Notes: generated by a model not told the origin, from the sequence alone. A stretch of 64,000 bases of DNA from Ruminococcus sp. (GCA_017961625.1 JAGCWY010000131.1:3378-67377); one strand, 5' to 3'; counted from the stretch's first letter, positions 8,236 to 16,416 are shown. Program-made: numbers and translations.

Positions 8236-8436
8236 ATGAAACGAAAAGCTAATGTTGATAAAAGTCTTTGCGTAGCCTGCGGTTGCTGCGTCAAAGTCTG
8301 TCCGAGGGCAGCTATAAGCGTACCATATGGTATAAACGCAGTTATTGATGAAACGCTCTGTGTGGGCTGCGGAAAATGCGTTAAAGAATGTCCCGCAAGT
8401 GTTATATCACTGGAGGAAGTAGAAAATGAAAGCTAA
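8236..8436 (+). CDS. 2x[4Fe-4S] ferredoxin
   Basis: Small electron carrier of 66 residues with two bacterial-type clusters: CVACGCCVKVCP and CVGCGKCVKECP, each CX2CX2CX3CP. RBS AGGAGG before the ATG. Its 3' end overlaps the next gene by 11 bases, so both are translated together. Neighbours (4Fe-4S membrane protein, thioredoxin) suggest it passes electrons to or from a membrane redox component. Confidence 0.93.
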   Translation: MKRKANVDKSLCVACGCCVKVCPRAAISVPYGINAVIDETLCVGCGKCVKECPASVISLEEVENES

Positions 8437-9028
8437 GAAAAAATGGTACGATTATCTGTGGATATTCTCACTGACTTACCTTATCCTAGGATTTGTGAAC
8501 ATCCTATTTGCGTGGCTTGGCATGATCTGCTTCATTGCTCCTCTTATTATATCTATAGGTTGGGGTAACAAAGCGTACTGCAACAAATTCTGCGGACGCG
8601 GGCAGCTTTTTTCCATGCTTGGCGGACATTTCGGACTTTCACGGAAAAAGGATATGCCAAAATTTATGAAGTCTAAGTATTTCCGTTACGGATTTCTAAT
8701 ATTCTTTTTTACGATGTTCTTCATAATGCTTTGGAATACCTATCTTGTATTCGCAGGTCAGCGACCACTGGGACAGAAAATAAAGCTGCTGTGGACATTC
8801 AAAGTTCCTTGGCACTGGGCTTATCACGGTACTCTATTCTCAGATGGTGTCGCACAGTTCGCATTCGGATTTTACAGTATTATGCTAACATCAACCATAC
8901 TCGGATTGATTACAATGATATTTTTCAAGCCCCGTTCATGGTGTGTTTACTGCCCTATGGGTACAATGACACAGCTGATATGCAAGGCTAAGAACGTGAC
9001 AAAGTCACAGACCATCACTAAAGAATGA
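8426..9028 (+). CDS. 4Fe-4S-binding integral membrane protein (NapH/NosR/YccM-like)
   Basis: Membrane ferredoxin-type protein, 200 residues. Hydrophobic segments at roughly residues 10-45, 85-110 and 145-170. Cysteine motifs YCNKFCGRG (near residue 52) and WCVYCPMG (near 172) are the CX3C and CX2CP half-motifs of the family with transmembrane helices around Fe-S ligands. RBS GGAGG lies in the end of the ferredoxin gene. Probably transfers electrons across or at the membrane with its ferredoxin partner. The second operator/promoter sits inside its last 30 bases. Confidence 0.8.
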   Translation: MKAKKKWYDYLWIFSLTYLILGFVNILFAWLGMICFIAPLIISIGWGNKAYCNKFCGRGQLFSMLGGHFGLSRKKDMPKFMKSKYFRYGFLIFFFTMFFIMLWNTYLVFAGQRPLGQKIKLLWTFKVPWHWAYHGTLFSDGVAQFAFGFYSIMLTSTILGLITMIFFKPRSWCVYCPMGTMTQLICKAKNVTKSQTITKE

Positions 9029-9036
9029 AGTATAAT
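8995..9036 (+). promoter_or_regulatory. Second Crp/Fnr-type operator and thioredoxin promoter
   Basis: CGTGACAAAGTCACA (8995-9009) repeats the half-sites of the first operator. TATAAT is at 9031-9036. Operator centre to -10 box is 29 bases, exactly as at 8174-8215, so the operator again falls near -41. It lies inside the end of the upstream coding sequence, giving thioredoxin its own promoter. Confidence 0.72.
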
Positions 9037-9069
9037 ATAAGTACAATAAAACAGAAAGGAAGTATTAAT

Positions 9070-9378
9070 ATGGCAGTTTTGAATGTTACAAAGGAAAATT
9101 TTGCGGAGATAAGAGCGAGTGAAAAGCCTGTTCTTCTGGACTTTTACGCAGACTGGTGCGGTCCATGCAGAATGGTGTCTCCTATTGTTGACGAGATAGC
9201 AAAGGAACACAGCGAGTTCACAGTAGGCAAGGTCAATGTAGATGACCAGCCTGAGCTTGCTGCAGCATTCAGTGTTTCAAGCATACCCATGCTTACAGTT
9301 ATGAAAAATGGAGCGGTTACTGCTCATGCAGTCGGAGCACATCCAAAATCAGCTATACTTGATATGTTAAAGGGTTAA
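9070..9378 (+). CDS. trxA: Thioredoxin
   Basis: Dithiol-disulfide oxidoreductase, 102 residues, usual family length. Active site DWCGPCR, cis-Pro in SSIPMLTV, typical beginning FYADWCGPC. The start at 9070 is chosen because AAGGAAG is 7 bases upstream; a further in-frame ATG at 9025 has no RBS and adds 15 atypical residues. Its 3' end overlaps the convergent Crp/Fnr gene by 12 bases. Its own promoter carries the palindromic operator. Confidence 0.95.
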   Translation: MAVLNVTKENFAEIRASEKPVLLDFYADWCGPCRMVSPIVDEIAKEHSEFTVGKVNVDDQPELAAAFSVSSIPMLTVMKNGAVTAHAVGAHPKSAILDMLKG

Positions 9379-10029
9379 GTCGCGCAGCCGCTTCTTGTCA
9401 AGTATTCTTACGCCCTTGCGTGAGACTTCAACTATACCTTCGTTAGAGAAATATTTCAGCATTCGTGACACAACTTCACGGGCAGAGCCAATGTATTTCG
9501 CTATCTGTTCCTGTGTCAGCTGAATATTGTCTGAGCCTATACGCAGAGCTTCATCATGTAAGAATATTGCAAGACGCTTGTCAAGACTCATAAACATTAT
9601 CTGCTGAATTACCCACATAACATCGGAGAAGCGTGAAACAGCTGTTTCAAGGGAGAATATCCGTATCTCGGAATTGCGTTCAGATATCTCTTTGTAAGCA
9701 TGACCACTTATGATACAGCATTCGCTGTTCTCCTCTGCATCAATGACGACTTCAAAGGTTATTGACTGCAAAACGCAGGATGCGGAAAGCATACACATAT
9801 CACCCTTGTGCAGGCGGTACAGAGTCACGTCCTTTCCATCTTCTGACATGATATAAACACGAAGACTTCCGCTGCAGACGAAAATCACTCCAGAGCAATC
9901 GTTGTCACTGTGGAGGTTAGTACCTTTTTCGTAATTGTGTATCATAGAATTATCGCAGATATATTTGCGGTCATCAGCTGATATTTTGTCCCAGAACGGG
10001 AATAATTCACTGTAGATTTCTTCAAACAT
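9367..10029 (-). CDS. Crp/Fnr-family transcriptional regulator
   Basis: 220 residues: cyclic-nucleotide-binding-like beta barrel (about 10-125), dimer helix, then winged HTH (about 160-215; QLTQEQIAKYIGSAREVVSR). The recognition helix has R-E-V-V-S-R; in Crp, Arg and Glu at these positions read TGTGA, which agrees with the two TGTGAC/CGTGAC palindromes next door. The barrel has seven Cys (including a CC pair) but not the N-terminal FNR cluster motif, so redox or ligand sensing is open. It is divergent from the CoA-disulfide reductase gene with only 27 bases between start codons, so their promoters must overlap the coding regions. Confidence 0.9.
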   Translation of the reverse strand: MFEEIYSELFPFWDKISADDRKYICDNSMIHNYEKGTNLHSDNDCSGVIFVCSGSLRVYIMSEDGKDVTLYRLHKGDMCMLSASCVLQSITFEVVIDAEENSECCIISGHAYKEISERNSEIRIFSLETAVSRFSDVMWVIQQIMFMSLDKRLAIFLHDEALRIGSDNIQLTQEQIAKYIGSAREVVSRMLKYFSNEGIVEVSRKGVRILDKKRLRDLTL

Positions 10030-10056
10030 ATTTTTTCCTTTCGGAGGTTGAAAAAA

Positions 10057-11727
10057 ATGAAAACTATTATCATTGGCGGCGTTGCAGGAGGAGCTTCCGC
10101 AGCCGCAAGACTTAGACGATTAAAAGAAAATGATGAGATAGTCATTCTCGAACGAGGCGACTATATCTCTTTTGCAAATTGTGGTCTGCCGTACTTTATT
10201 GGCGGAGAGATAACCGACAGGAATATGCTGACATTGCAGACTCCTGAAAGCTTCCGCAAGCGCTTCAATATTGATGTACGTATTAAAAGCGAAGCCGTGA
10301 AAATATTGCCCGAATCTCATACAGTCACCGTACGCGATATTGAAACAGGCAAGGAATATGAGGAGGCTTTTGAAAAGCTCATACTCTCTCCCGGTGCTGA
10401 ACCCATTCGTCCGAATATCAGCGGCATAGATTATCCTCATGTATTCACTTTGCGAAATATTCCCGATACTATGAAGATCAAAAGCTTTGTTGACAACAAC
10501 AAGCCTAAAAAAGCAGTAGTTGTCGGCGGCGGATATATCGGTGTAGAAATGGCTGAAAACCTTGCAGACTCAGGTATTGAGGTTTCAATAGTAGAACTTG
10601 CAGATCATCTTATCGCTTCGCTTGATGCAGACATGGCAGCCGATGTTCACCGCTATATCAGGAGCAAAGGTATAAAGCTGTTCCTGAACAATGGCGTTAC
10701 GGAGATAACTGATAATAAAATCATTATGCAAAAGGGCAGTATCGAAACCGATATGGTGATAATGTCCGTGGGAGTCCGTCCTGAGACATCACTTGCAAAT
10801 GAATGCGGTATAAAACTTAACAGCCGCGGCAGTATTATAGTAAACAGCAATATGCAGACAAACTATCCCGATATTTATGCAGTTGGGGACGCAATCGAGG
10901 TCAATGACTTTGTAACAGGCACATCTGCATTTATACCGCTGGCAGGTCCAGCCAACAAACAGGGACGTATCGCAGCGGATAATATAGCTGGTATTTTTAC
11001 GGAATACAAGGGAACACAGGGTTCAGCTATACTGAAACTGTTTGATATGACAGTTGCGACTACTGGTCTGAATGAGAAACGTGCAGCTGCCGAGAACATC
11101 AACTATGACAAGGCATACGTTTTTTCAGCTTCTCATGCTTCATATTATCCCAATGCAACGAATATGTCAGTAAAGGTTCTGTGGGACAAGAATACCAGGA
11201 AGCTGCTGGGAGCTCAGATAGTTGGCTTTGACGGTGTTGACAAGCGTATGGACGTGTTTGCGACAGCAATCCGTTTCGGTGCAGAAGTCACCGATCTGAA
11301 AGAGCTTGAACTCTGTTATGCTCCGCCTTTCGGAAGTGCTAAAGATCCTGTAAATATGACTGGTTTTTTGGCTGAGAACGTCATAAACGGTACAGTGAAG
11401 CAGTTTTTCTGGCATGATGTTGAGAAGCTTCCTAGAGACGGAAGTGTCACTCTACTTGATGTGCGTACAAAGACTGAAATTGCTCGCGGAATGATAGACG
11501 GATTTATCAATATCCCTCTTGATACTCTGCGCGACAATCTTGACAAGCTGCCAAAGGACAAGCCTGTATATGTTCATTGTCACAGCGGATTACGCAGTTA
11601 TATAGCCTGCCGTATACTAAGTGGGAAAGGCTACGACTGCTATAACCTTGCAGGTGGCTGGAGGTTGTATGAATCAGTTATCAATGACCGTACTGTCCCT
11701 GAATATATATGTACAGAATGCAAATAG
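10057..11727 (+). CDS. CoA-disulfide reductase / NADH oxidase-like flavoprotein with C-terminal rhodanese domain
   Basis: FAD-dependent pyridine-nucleotide disulfide reductase of about 556 residues. FAD site IIGGVAGGASAAARLRR at the N-terminus, single redox Cys in SFANCGLPYF (Cys42), NAD(P)H site VVGGGYIGVEMAENL (near 150), second FAD motif YAVGDAIEV. After the dimer domain, residues about 455-550 form a rhodanese domain with active loop HCHSGLRS. Such CoADR-rhodanese fusions reduce CoA disulfide or per/polysulfides. Start at 10057 follows CGGAGG by 9 bases; an in-frame TTG at 10048 is less likely. It fits the redox regulon of the neighbouring Crp/Fnr protein. Confidence 0.9.
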   Translation: MKTIIIGGVAGGASAAARLRRLKENDEIVILERGDYISFANCGLPYFIGGEITDRNMLTLQTPESFRKRFNIDVRIKSEAVKILPESHTVTVRDIETGKEYEEAFEKLILSPGAEPIRPNISGIDYPHVFTLRNIPDTMKIKSFVDNNKPKKAVVVGGGYIGVEMAENLADSGIEVSIVELADHLIASLDADMAADVHRYIRSKGIKLFLNNGVTEITDNKIIMQKGSIETDMVIMSVGVRPETSLANECGIKLNSRGSIIVNSNMQTNYPDIYAVGDAIEVNDFVTGTSAFIPLAGPANKQGRIAADNIAGIFTEYKGTQGSAILKLFDMTVATTGLNEKRAAAENINYDKAYVFSASHASYYPNATNMSVKVLWDKNTRKLLGAQIVGFDGVDKRMDVFATAIRFGAEVTDLKELELCYAPPFGSAKDPVNMTGFLAENVINGTVKQFFWHDVEKLPRDGSVTLLDVRTKTEIARGMIDGFINIPLDTLRDNLDKLPKDKPVYVHCHSGLRSYIACRILSGKGYDCYNLAGGWRLYESVINDRTVPEYICTECK

Positions 11728-11738
11728 TTTTTCAAGCT

Positions 11739-11765
11739 GTGCCTCCTGCGGGAGGCACTTTTTAA
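11739..11765. terminator. Bidirectional terminator
   Basis: GTGCCTCC / GGAGGCAC stem with a 4-base loop, TTTTTAATT on the right and AAAAA equivalent on the minus strand. It separates the CoADR gene (plus) from the DUF5131-like gene (minus). Confidence 0.85.
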
Positions 11766-12869
11766 TTATATTGATTTTTCAATCCATTCCATAATCACAT
11801 CAATGATATACTTTTGTTCCTCTTGTGTCAGGACTTTACCAGAAGGAATGTTATGCCACTTCTCAATGCAGCCGCGGCAGCAACAGGCTGTTGCGTGTTG
11901 AGCGATAAAAACCGGATGGCCTTTCATTGGAGTTTGCTTACCATCATTTTCGGGATTTTCAGGTGAAAGACGTTTTGCAATAAAATCACTTGCATGACTT
12001 CTGATAATGTCTGTGCCCTTTTCAATAATATATGCCTTATCCTTTTCGCTAAGATGAAATTGGCTCCTGAAATCAGAACGGCTCAGTCTTACAAACAAAT
12101 CATTCCTGTCAGGCAGCTGATACTTTATTGCGGCTCCAGAATTGTTTCCGGGAACATAGCTGTATCCTGACTTTTTCGCCTGTGAGATATGCAGTTTTCT
12201 CTCCAGATGATATACCTTTCCATGTTTAATAAATACTGCTCCGGTCTGACGGAAAGTAAATGGTACACTGCAGCGTATGCACTGTCTGCGAACTTCCTGT
12301 ATCCACCTTAAGTCACAAGGTCGTGCATTTGTACCTGATTCACCACCACATGATACGTGCTCAATCAATTTCGTTGCAAGGTACTTTTCGATGTTTATCT
12401 CTTCAAGCATGGGTTCTGAGATAACTTCTCTGTGCTTTATTGGGAGCTTCAAAAAAACAGGAAGTCTGTAATCAGCCATTTTTTGATTTTCACAGGTACT
12501 GCATATAGTCACATGCTCCCAGCCGTCACCCCAGTCTGACGGTATACATTGCTCAAAGCGGTCTATTCTCTTGGTGATAATATGAAACTGAAGATCTTGT
12601 CTTTCTCGAATCATATTCCAGCATTCCTGCCGCCAATCGTCTGCATCTTCAAGGAAGAAGTCAGAGGTCATACAGGCGAAAACAATGCCGTCTTCTGCGG
12701 TCAATTTATATTGCCCCTGCCTGTTCTTTTTCAGCGGTAAGTTATAATCGCCTGTCTTTGTAATGACAGAAGCATCCTTTCCAATGCTCTCATCGCGCCG
12801 GTAAACATAGCAGTTAGTGCATCCAGGACTGATTTTGTGGCAGCCATGCCACGGATTCCATACAATCAT
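11766..12869 (-). CDS. DUF5131 (phage Gp37/Gp68-like) - DUF4186 fusion protein
   Basis: About 367 residues, two conserved domains of unknown function. Residues 1-230 match the Gp37/Gp68 family: NPWHGC, then CX6CX2C (Cys10, Cys17, Cys20, in HGCHKISPGCTNCY) resembling a radical-SAM-like Cys triad, and the later GGESGTNARPC. Residues about 255-367 resemble DUF4186: GKQTPMKGHPVFIAQHAT, then CCCRGCIEKWH. The two are usually separate proteins. The start at 12869 follows AAAGGA by 7 bases and puts NPWHGC at the N-terminus as in relatives. Reaction unknown; a metal-dependent modification enzyme is a guess. Confidence 0.7.
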   Translation of the reverse strand: MIVWNPWHGCHKISPGCTNCYVYRRDESIGKDASVITKTGDYNLPLKKNRQGQYKLTAEDGIVFACMTSDFFLEDADDWRQECWNMIRERQDLQFHIITKRIDRFEQCIPSDWGDGWEHVTICSTCENQKMADYRLPVFLKLPIKHREVISEPMLEEINIEKYLATKLIEHVSCGGESGTNARPCDLRWIQEVRRQCIRCSVPFTFRQTGAVFIKHGKVYHLERKLHISQAKKSGYSYVPGNNSGAAIKYQLPDRNDLFVRLSRSDFRSQFHLSEKDKAYIIEKGTDIIRSHASDFIAKRLSPENPENDGKQTPMKGHPVFIAQHATACCCRGCIEKWHNIPSGKVLTQEEQKYIIDVIMEWIEKSI

Positions 12870-12972
12870 TTTTTGATCCTTTTTAATGAATGTCAAAGGA
12901 GCTCATAACAAACTCTTTTGCTTTGATATCCATATATTTGGTTTTTACAGATTTTTCACTAATATCGGATTC

Positions 12973-13416
12973 TCATGGACTTGTAACAACATCACCTGTC
13001 CAGTCAATTATACCGCCGAATTCGTAGATATGCGTATATCCCATATCGGCAAGTTTCTGCGAAGCCTCTTTGCTGCGTCGTCCGCTTCGGCAATATATAA
13101 GAATGACCTGATCCAAGTTCGGCAGTTCTTTAGGCTGTTTCGTATCAATAGACTCATTAGGTATCAGTATCGCGTCTGGGATATGACCGCTGTCATATTC
13201 ATCCTGTCTTCTTACATCAACGATAATGTGACCGTCATCAGCCTGCATCATTTCCTTGGCTTTTTCCTGCGTTATCTGCTGATAGCTTTTGGTTTCAGAA
13301 GCTTTTGTTTCCTGAGTTTCTGCCTGACCGCTTTCAGATGAGCTTGTCCCAGTGCCACAGGCTGACATGAACATACATAACGAAGCCAGTATGATAAGAG
13401 ACGTTTTCATTCTCAT
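12973..13416 (-). CDS. Rhodanese-domain lipoprotein
   Basis: 147-residue exported protein: signal peptide with lipobox ending FMSAC (lipidated Cys), a 30-residue Ser/Glu/Thr-rich tether, then a single rhodanese domain (about 45-147) with DVRRQDEY and catalytic loop YCRSGRRS. It likely transfers sulfane sulfur at the outer face of the membrane. The start ATG at 13416 overlaps the TGA of the upstream esterase-like gene (ATGA), with AAGGTGG as RBS. This is the last gene of a five-gene overlapping run; its rhodanese theme links it to the CoADR-rhodanese at 10-11.7 kb. Confidence 0.88.
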   Translation of the reverse strand: MRMKTSLIILASLCMFMSACGTGTSSSESGQAETQETKASETKSYQQITQEKAKEMMQADDGHIIVDVRRQDEYDSGHIPDAILIPNESIDTKQPKELPNLDQVILIYCRSGRRSKEASQKLADMGYTHIYEFGGIIDWTGDVVTSP

Positions 13417-14075
13417 TCTACGCACCACCTTATGCCTTTAGCTATACGCTTCTCAGGCTCATTGAAGTGTCCGCCCCCGTTCCATTCAAGAATATGACAG
13501 GACACGTTATTATCGTTGCACACAAGCTCATACTGTCTACGAGTGCAGTCTCCCACAGTTGCCATAACGCGGTCACGAGCTTTTTCCTCACGGTCACCGA
13601 GACTAATGTATACGGAGCTGTTTTGCGGAGCAATATGACTTTCGGCATAGCTTATCCAGTTCCTGAACCATAGCGAGCCTGAACAGCTGATAACTCCGTT
13701 AAACGCTTGACTTTCGTAAAAAGCCCATAAGCTGAAAAGCCCTGCGAGAGAGTAGCCGCAGAGGATGCGCTGTCCTGTGAGACTATATTTCTTTTCGCAG
13801 AAAGGAATGCAATCATTCAGAAGCCAGTCCAACGTTTTGCATCCGCCGCCTGAAAATGACATCTTCTTGTTGAGCGTGAAATCCCATGGCGAAAAGTCTG
13901 CGTTCCAGTCCTCGACTTCGTAAACGATATAGTTGCAATCCACGTCCCCGCACAGTGCGAGTACTTTTTCGATAGCCTCGGAACTGTTTTTTATCTCGCC
14001 CCAGTATATTGTGGGAAAGTCTGTACCGTTTATTATGATATGGCAGTTCCTGTCGCTGATATCAATTATTTGCAT
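13413..14075 (-). CDS. Esterase-like alpha/beta hydrolase
   Basis: 220-residue putative serine esterase of the enterochelin-esterase/COG2819 type. Nucleophile elbow CGYSLAGLFS (Ser near residue 107), later ISLGDREEKARD for the acid, and GGHFNEPEKR for the His. No signal peptide, so cytoplasmic. Translationally coupled on both sides: its ATG overlaps the upstream stop (TAATG) and its TGA overlaps the rhodanese lipoprotein start. Substrate unknown. Confidence 0.75.
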   Translation of the reverse strand: MQIIDISDRNCHIIINGTDFPTIYWGEIKNSSEAIEKVLALCGDVDCNYIVYEVEDWNADFSPWDFTLNKKMSFSGGGCKTLDWLLNDCIPFCEKKYSLTGQRILCGYSLAGLFSLWAFYESQAFNGVISCSGSLWFRNWISYAESHIAPQNSSVYISLGDREEKARDRVMATVGDCTRRQYELVCNDNNVSCHILEWNGGGHFNEPEKRIAKGIRWCVE

Positions 14076-14530
14076 TATTCTTCTCCAAAGTTGTTAAGAG
14101 GTGCTTCATAAAAAAACATTCCCTCTGCATTGACAAGTTTTGCAAGAAGCTCCTGTAATTCGCTGCTGACATTATAAGCAGTCATATACAGATCATCTTT
14201 ATTGAGTGACATCATCGCGTCACATTCAGTCAGAACTATATTGATATATCCGAGCTTTCCGCTGAAACACTTCTCAAGCAACAAAGTCAGCTCCTCAATT
14301 GTCGGATTTTCAGCAATCTTATCCTCTGAATCTGTAATAAAGTCATAGTAGCAGTAGAGCTTCAGTATGATATAGGTTAGCTTTCGTTCAAATTCAGATT
14401 TGTTCCGATGAAAGAATTTCTCAACAGCAAAATACCGATTATCAACCTTTTGCGGAACCGTTTTTGGGAATATGTCTATCAGATATGCTTTCTTATCCAT
14501 GAGAGTATCAATTCTGTCACTTAACTCCAT
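14075..14530 (-). CDS. Conserved hypothetical protein
   Basis: 151 residues, no domain recognised. Begins MELSDRIDTLMDKKAYLIDI; the conserved-looking segment QKVDNRYFAVEKFF follows, then a helical, acidic remainder. No membrane segments or signal peptide. The start at 14530 is chosen for AAGGAG 7 bases upstream, and lies inside the end of the GNAT gene (14-base overlap), so the pair is translationally coupled. Function unknown. Confidence 0.65.
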   Translation of the reverse strand: MELSDRIDTLMDKKAYLIDIFPKTVPQKVDNRYFAVEKFFHRNKSEFERKLTYIILKLYCYYDFITDSEDKIAENPTIEELTLLLEKCFSGKLGYINIVLTECDAMMSLNKDDLYMTAYNVSSELQELLAKLVNAEGMFFYEAPLNNFGEE

Positions 14531-14984
14531 CGCTGTGCTCCTTCCATTTTTCCATGTACACAAATTCAAGCTCGTCATTAACGACTTTCCGAGCAAATAT
14601 CGTATAGCCCAGCTTCTGATACAGACGAATATTATCAAGACTTCGCGTACTTGTGAAGAGCTCGTAACGTTTATCTGGGAAGCACTTCTCTATCTCGGAC
14701 AACAACATTGATCCGTAGCCTTTATGTCTGTGGTTGGGATGTACCATGAGCTTGCCAATGTAAACTGTTCCTTCGCTTTCTTTTGCTCGGACTGAGCCAA
14801 TAATAGTATTATTATCAGTCATTTTCAGTATAGTGCCACTGCTCCACTCATCAATGACTTCATCTAGAGTTTGCTTCAACGGAGGAATGTCTCTGCTTCC
14901 GAACAGATTCGCTTCGCTCTGATATGCAAGGTATTGAAGCTGTAATATGTCTTTAAGGTCATTTTCGTTTGCTTTAAGAATCAT
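14517..14984 (-). CDS. GNAT-family N-acetyltransferase
   Basis: 155 residues. Acetyl-CoA binding motif A is visible as IGKLMVHPNHRHKGYGSMLL (V-x-P-x-x-R/H-x-x-G-x-G pattern), followed by NIRLYQKLGYTIFARK, the usual C-terminal beta-bulge region. RBS GGAG, 6 bases before the ATG. The upstream gene ends at the adjacent base. Substrate unknown; could acetylate a small molecule or protein. Confidence 0.88.
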   Translation of the reverse strand: MILKANENDLKDILQLQYLAYQSEANLFGSRDIPPLKQTLDEVIDEWSSGTILKMTDNNTIIGSVRAKESEGTVYIGKLMVHPNHRHKGYGSMLLSEIEKCFPDKRYELFTSTRSLDNIRLYQKLGYTIFARKVVNDELEFVYMEKWKEHSDGVK

Positions 14985-15422
14985 TTATTTCTCCTGTCGA
15001 AACACTTTAATATTCTTGCTATTTTTTATTGCTTTTTCCATAATTTCACTAATATTCATAGTACTTAGGAATTCATATTCCTGTTCTATTGACTCGTCAT
15101 CTTTCCATAAGTATAATTCAAATGCATTTATTATCATGATTTCCTCAAAAAGAATATTTATGCTTTCAGCTTTTATGATTTCTTCAACAGAATACTTTTT
15201 ACGATTTATCGTCAGAATTATGGGTGTTGGTATATGTGTTTCTCTTATCAAAGTATCAAAGTACATTCCATTGAGAATTTCTATAAACTCTGCTTTGTCA
15301 TCAACAAAAAATTGTCTTGGAAAACATATTTCTTCTTTCCTATCCCACCAAAACGTTCTAGTTTTTAAACCAATTTTATTTACATACAGTTCAGGTAAAA
15401 CTATATCCAAATTGTAATCCAT
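14985..15422 (-). CDS. Hypothetical protein
   Basis: 145 residues, no recognised family. Predicted mixed alpha/beta with TFWWDRKEE near residue 23 and a basic C-terminus (KAIKNSKNIKVFRQEK). First gene of the overlapping minus-strand run that continues with GNAT, hypothetical, esterase and rhodanese lipoprotein. More AT-rich than its downstream neighbours. RBS GAAG, weak. Confidence 0.6.
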   Translation of the reverse strand: MDYNLDIVLPELYVNKIGLKTRTFWWDRKEEICFPRQFFVDDKAEFIEILNGMYFDTLIRETHIPTPIILTINRKKYSVEEIIKAESINILFEEIMIINAFELYLWKDDESIEQEYEFLSTMNISEIMEKAIKNSKNIKVFRQEK

Positions 15423-15470
15423 AATTCTTCACATCACTATTTGAATTATAAATCGATACTTTAGAAATAA

Positions 15471-16007
15471 TTATATCGAAGCTCCCAACTCATATGCTTC
15501 TTTCAGCGCAGAATTGTTTTCAATGTCACCTATATCCTTGACTCCGCGCACTAACACCGTACCGATACTTTCAAGCTTAAAGAAGTCCAGCACCATTTTA
15601 TACTGCATCAGTATTGGATCAAACAAATTCGTTAGCTCTGCTGCTCCCACAAGTAGCAGTCCGAGTTTTTTAATATGGAATGTATTTCTCATAGGCGTGT
15701 GAAGTCTGTCCACAATAGCCTTCAGCTGTGCGCTTATACCATAGAAATACACCGGTGAAGCTATGACGACTATATCCGCATTTCGCAGCCTTTCATATAT
15801 TTGTACCATGTCGTCGTTCTGGAAGCACTTGTTACCCTCGCGATTAAAACAGCTATTGCAGCCTATACATGGATTTACATTATAGTCTGCAACGGATATT
15901 ATCTCCACATTGTTCTTTTTCGCTGCGCCATCAGAAAAGCTTTTCACCAACAATGTAGTATTGCCGTTTTTTCTCATACTACCGACTAATATTATAATGT
16001 TACTCAT
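15471..16007 (-). CDS. NADPH-dependent FMN reductase / flavodoxin-like iron-sulfur flavoprotein
   Basis: 178 residues. Flavodoxin fold with phosphate loop GSMRKNGNTTLLV at the N-terminus. The CIGCNSCFNREGNKC stretch (near residues 48-62) is the compact Cys motif of iron-sulfur flavoproteins, and SPVYFYGISAQLK is the FMN-site loop. Start at 16007 follows AGAGG. Likely transfers electrons from ferredoxin or NAD(P)H to a small acceptor; suits the redox neighbourhood. Confidence 0.85.
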   Translation of the reverse strand: MSNIIILVGSMRKNGNTTLLVKSFSDGAAKKNNVEIISVADYNVNPCIGCNSCFNREGNKCFQNDDMVQIYERLRNADIVVIASPVYFYGISAQLKAIVDRLHTPMRNTFHIKKLGLLLVGAAELTNLFDPILMQYKMVLDFFKLESIGTVLVRGVKDIGDIENNSALKEAYELGASI

Positions 16008-16053
16008 TTCAGCAACCTCTGTCTTATTTAAAAACATATTATACATCAAAGAA

Positions 16054-16167
16054 TTACTTTATATCGTCCATTATCTCCTCAATCTGCTTACCACCGATAC
16101 CCTTGATTTTGCTGTAAGTGTTCCTGCAAGTAATGCCTTTCCATACAATATATAGCCCATTCGTCAT
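16054..16167 (-). CDS. Possible 37-residue ORF or gene remnant with HhH-like segment
   Basis: Starts ATG at 16167, just downstream of a good promoter (16179-16207), and ends 46 bases before the flavoprotein start. The peptide has the helix-hairpin-helix-like KIKGIGGKQIEEIM near its end. No clear RBS. It may be the leftover of a larger gene or simply the leader of the flavoprotein mRNA. Confidence 0.3.
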   Translation of the reverse strand: MTNGLYIVWKGITCRNTYSKIKGIGGKQIEEIMDDIK

Positions 16168-16178
16168 TTCTTAAACTA

Positions 16179-16207
16179 ATTATAACATATCAACTATGCA
16201 ATGTAAA
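16179..16207 (-). promoter_or_regulatory. Sigma-A promoter, minus strand
   Basis: On the minus strand TTTACA, 17-base spacer, TATAAT. Drives the short ORF and probably the iron-sulfur flavoprotein. Confidence 0.7.
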
Positions 16208-16253
16208 TAGTAAAACTGAACTGTCCATATGGCTGCTCACATGTTACAACTCC

Positions 16254-16406
16254 GATTTTGTATGCTGCAGCGACAGCTCACGCAGCGGCATGAATGGAAA
16301 CGGCCTCGGACTCGCCATTGCTGACAAGACAGCTGCTCATATTGGCGGAAAGCTCTCTATTTCGCGCAGCGATAAGGAATTCACATCTGAGTTGAAACTC
16401 AGATGA
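16254..16406 (+). pseudogene. 3' remnant of a sensor histidine kinase gene
   Basis: About 50 codons of the ATP-binding domain end: SDSSRSGMNGNGLGLAIADK, with the G2 box GLGLAI, then the beta strands GGKLSISRS and a stop. Everything upstream (dimerisation, N box, sensor) is missing, and bases 16208-16253 give no continuing kinase sequence. The fragment stands alone between minus-strand genes. Confidence 0.75.
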
Positions 16407-16416
16407 GGTTTTTTCG
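16384..16416 (+). terminator. Terminator overlapping the kinase remnant stop
   Basis: Perfect 10-base stem CATCTGAGTT / AACTCAGATG with a two-base loop, then GGTTTTTTC. Original terminator of the lost histidine kinase operon. Confidence 0.75.

Noticed and set aside
14947..15417. 156-codon plus-strand ORF opposite the hypothetical gene and GNAT start
   Set aside because: Antisense to two genes with coherent starts and overlaps; no RBS and low-complexity composition.
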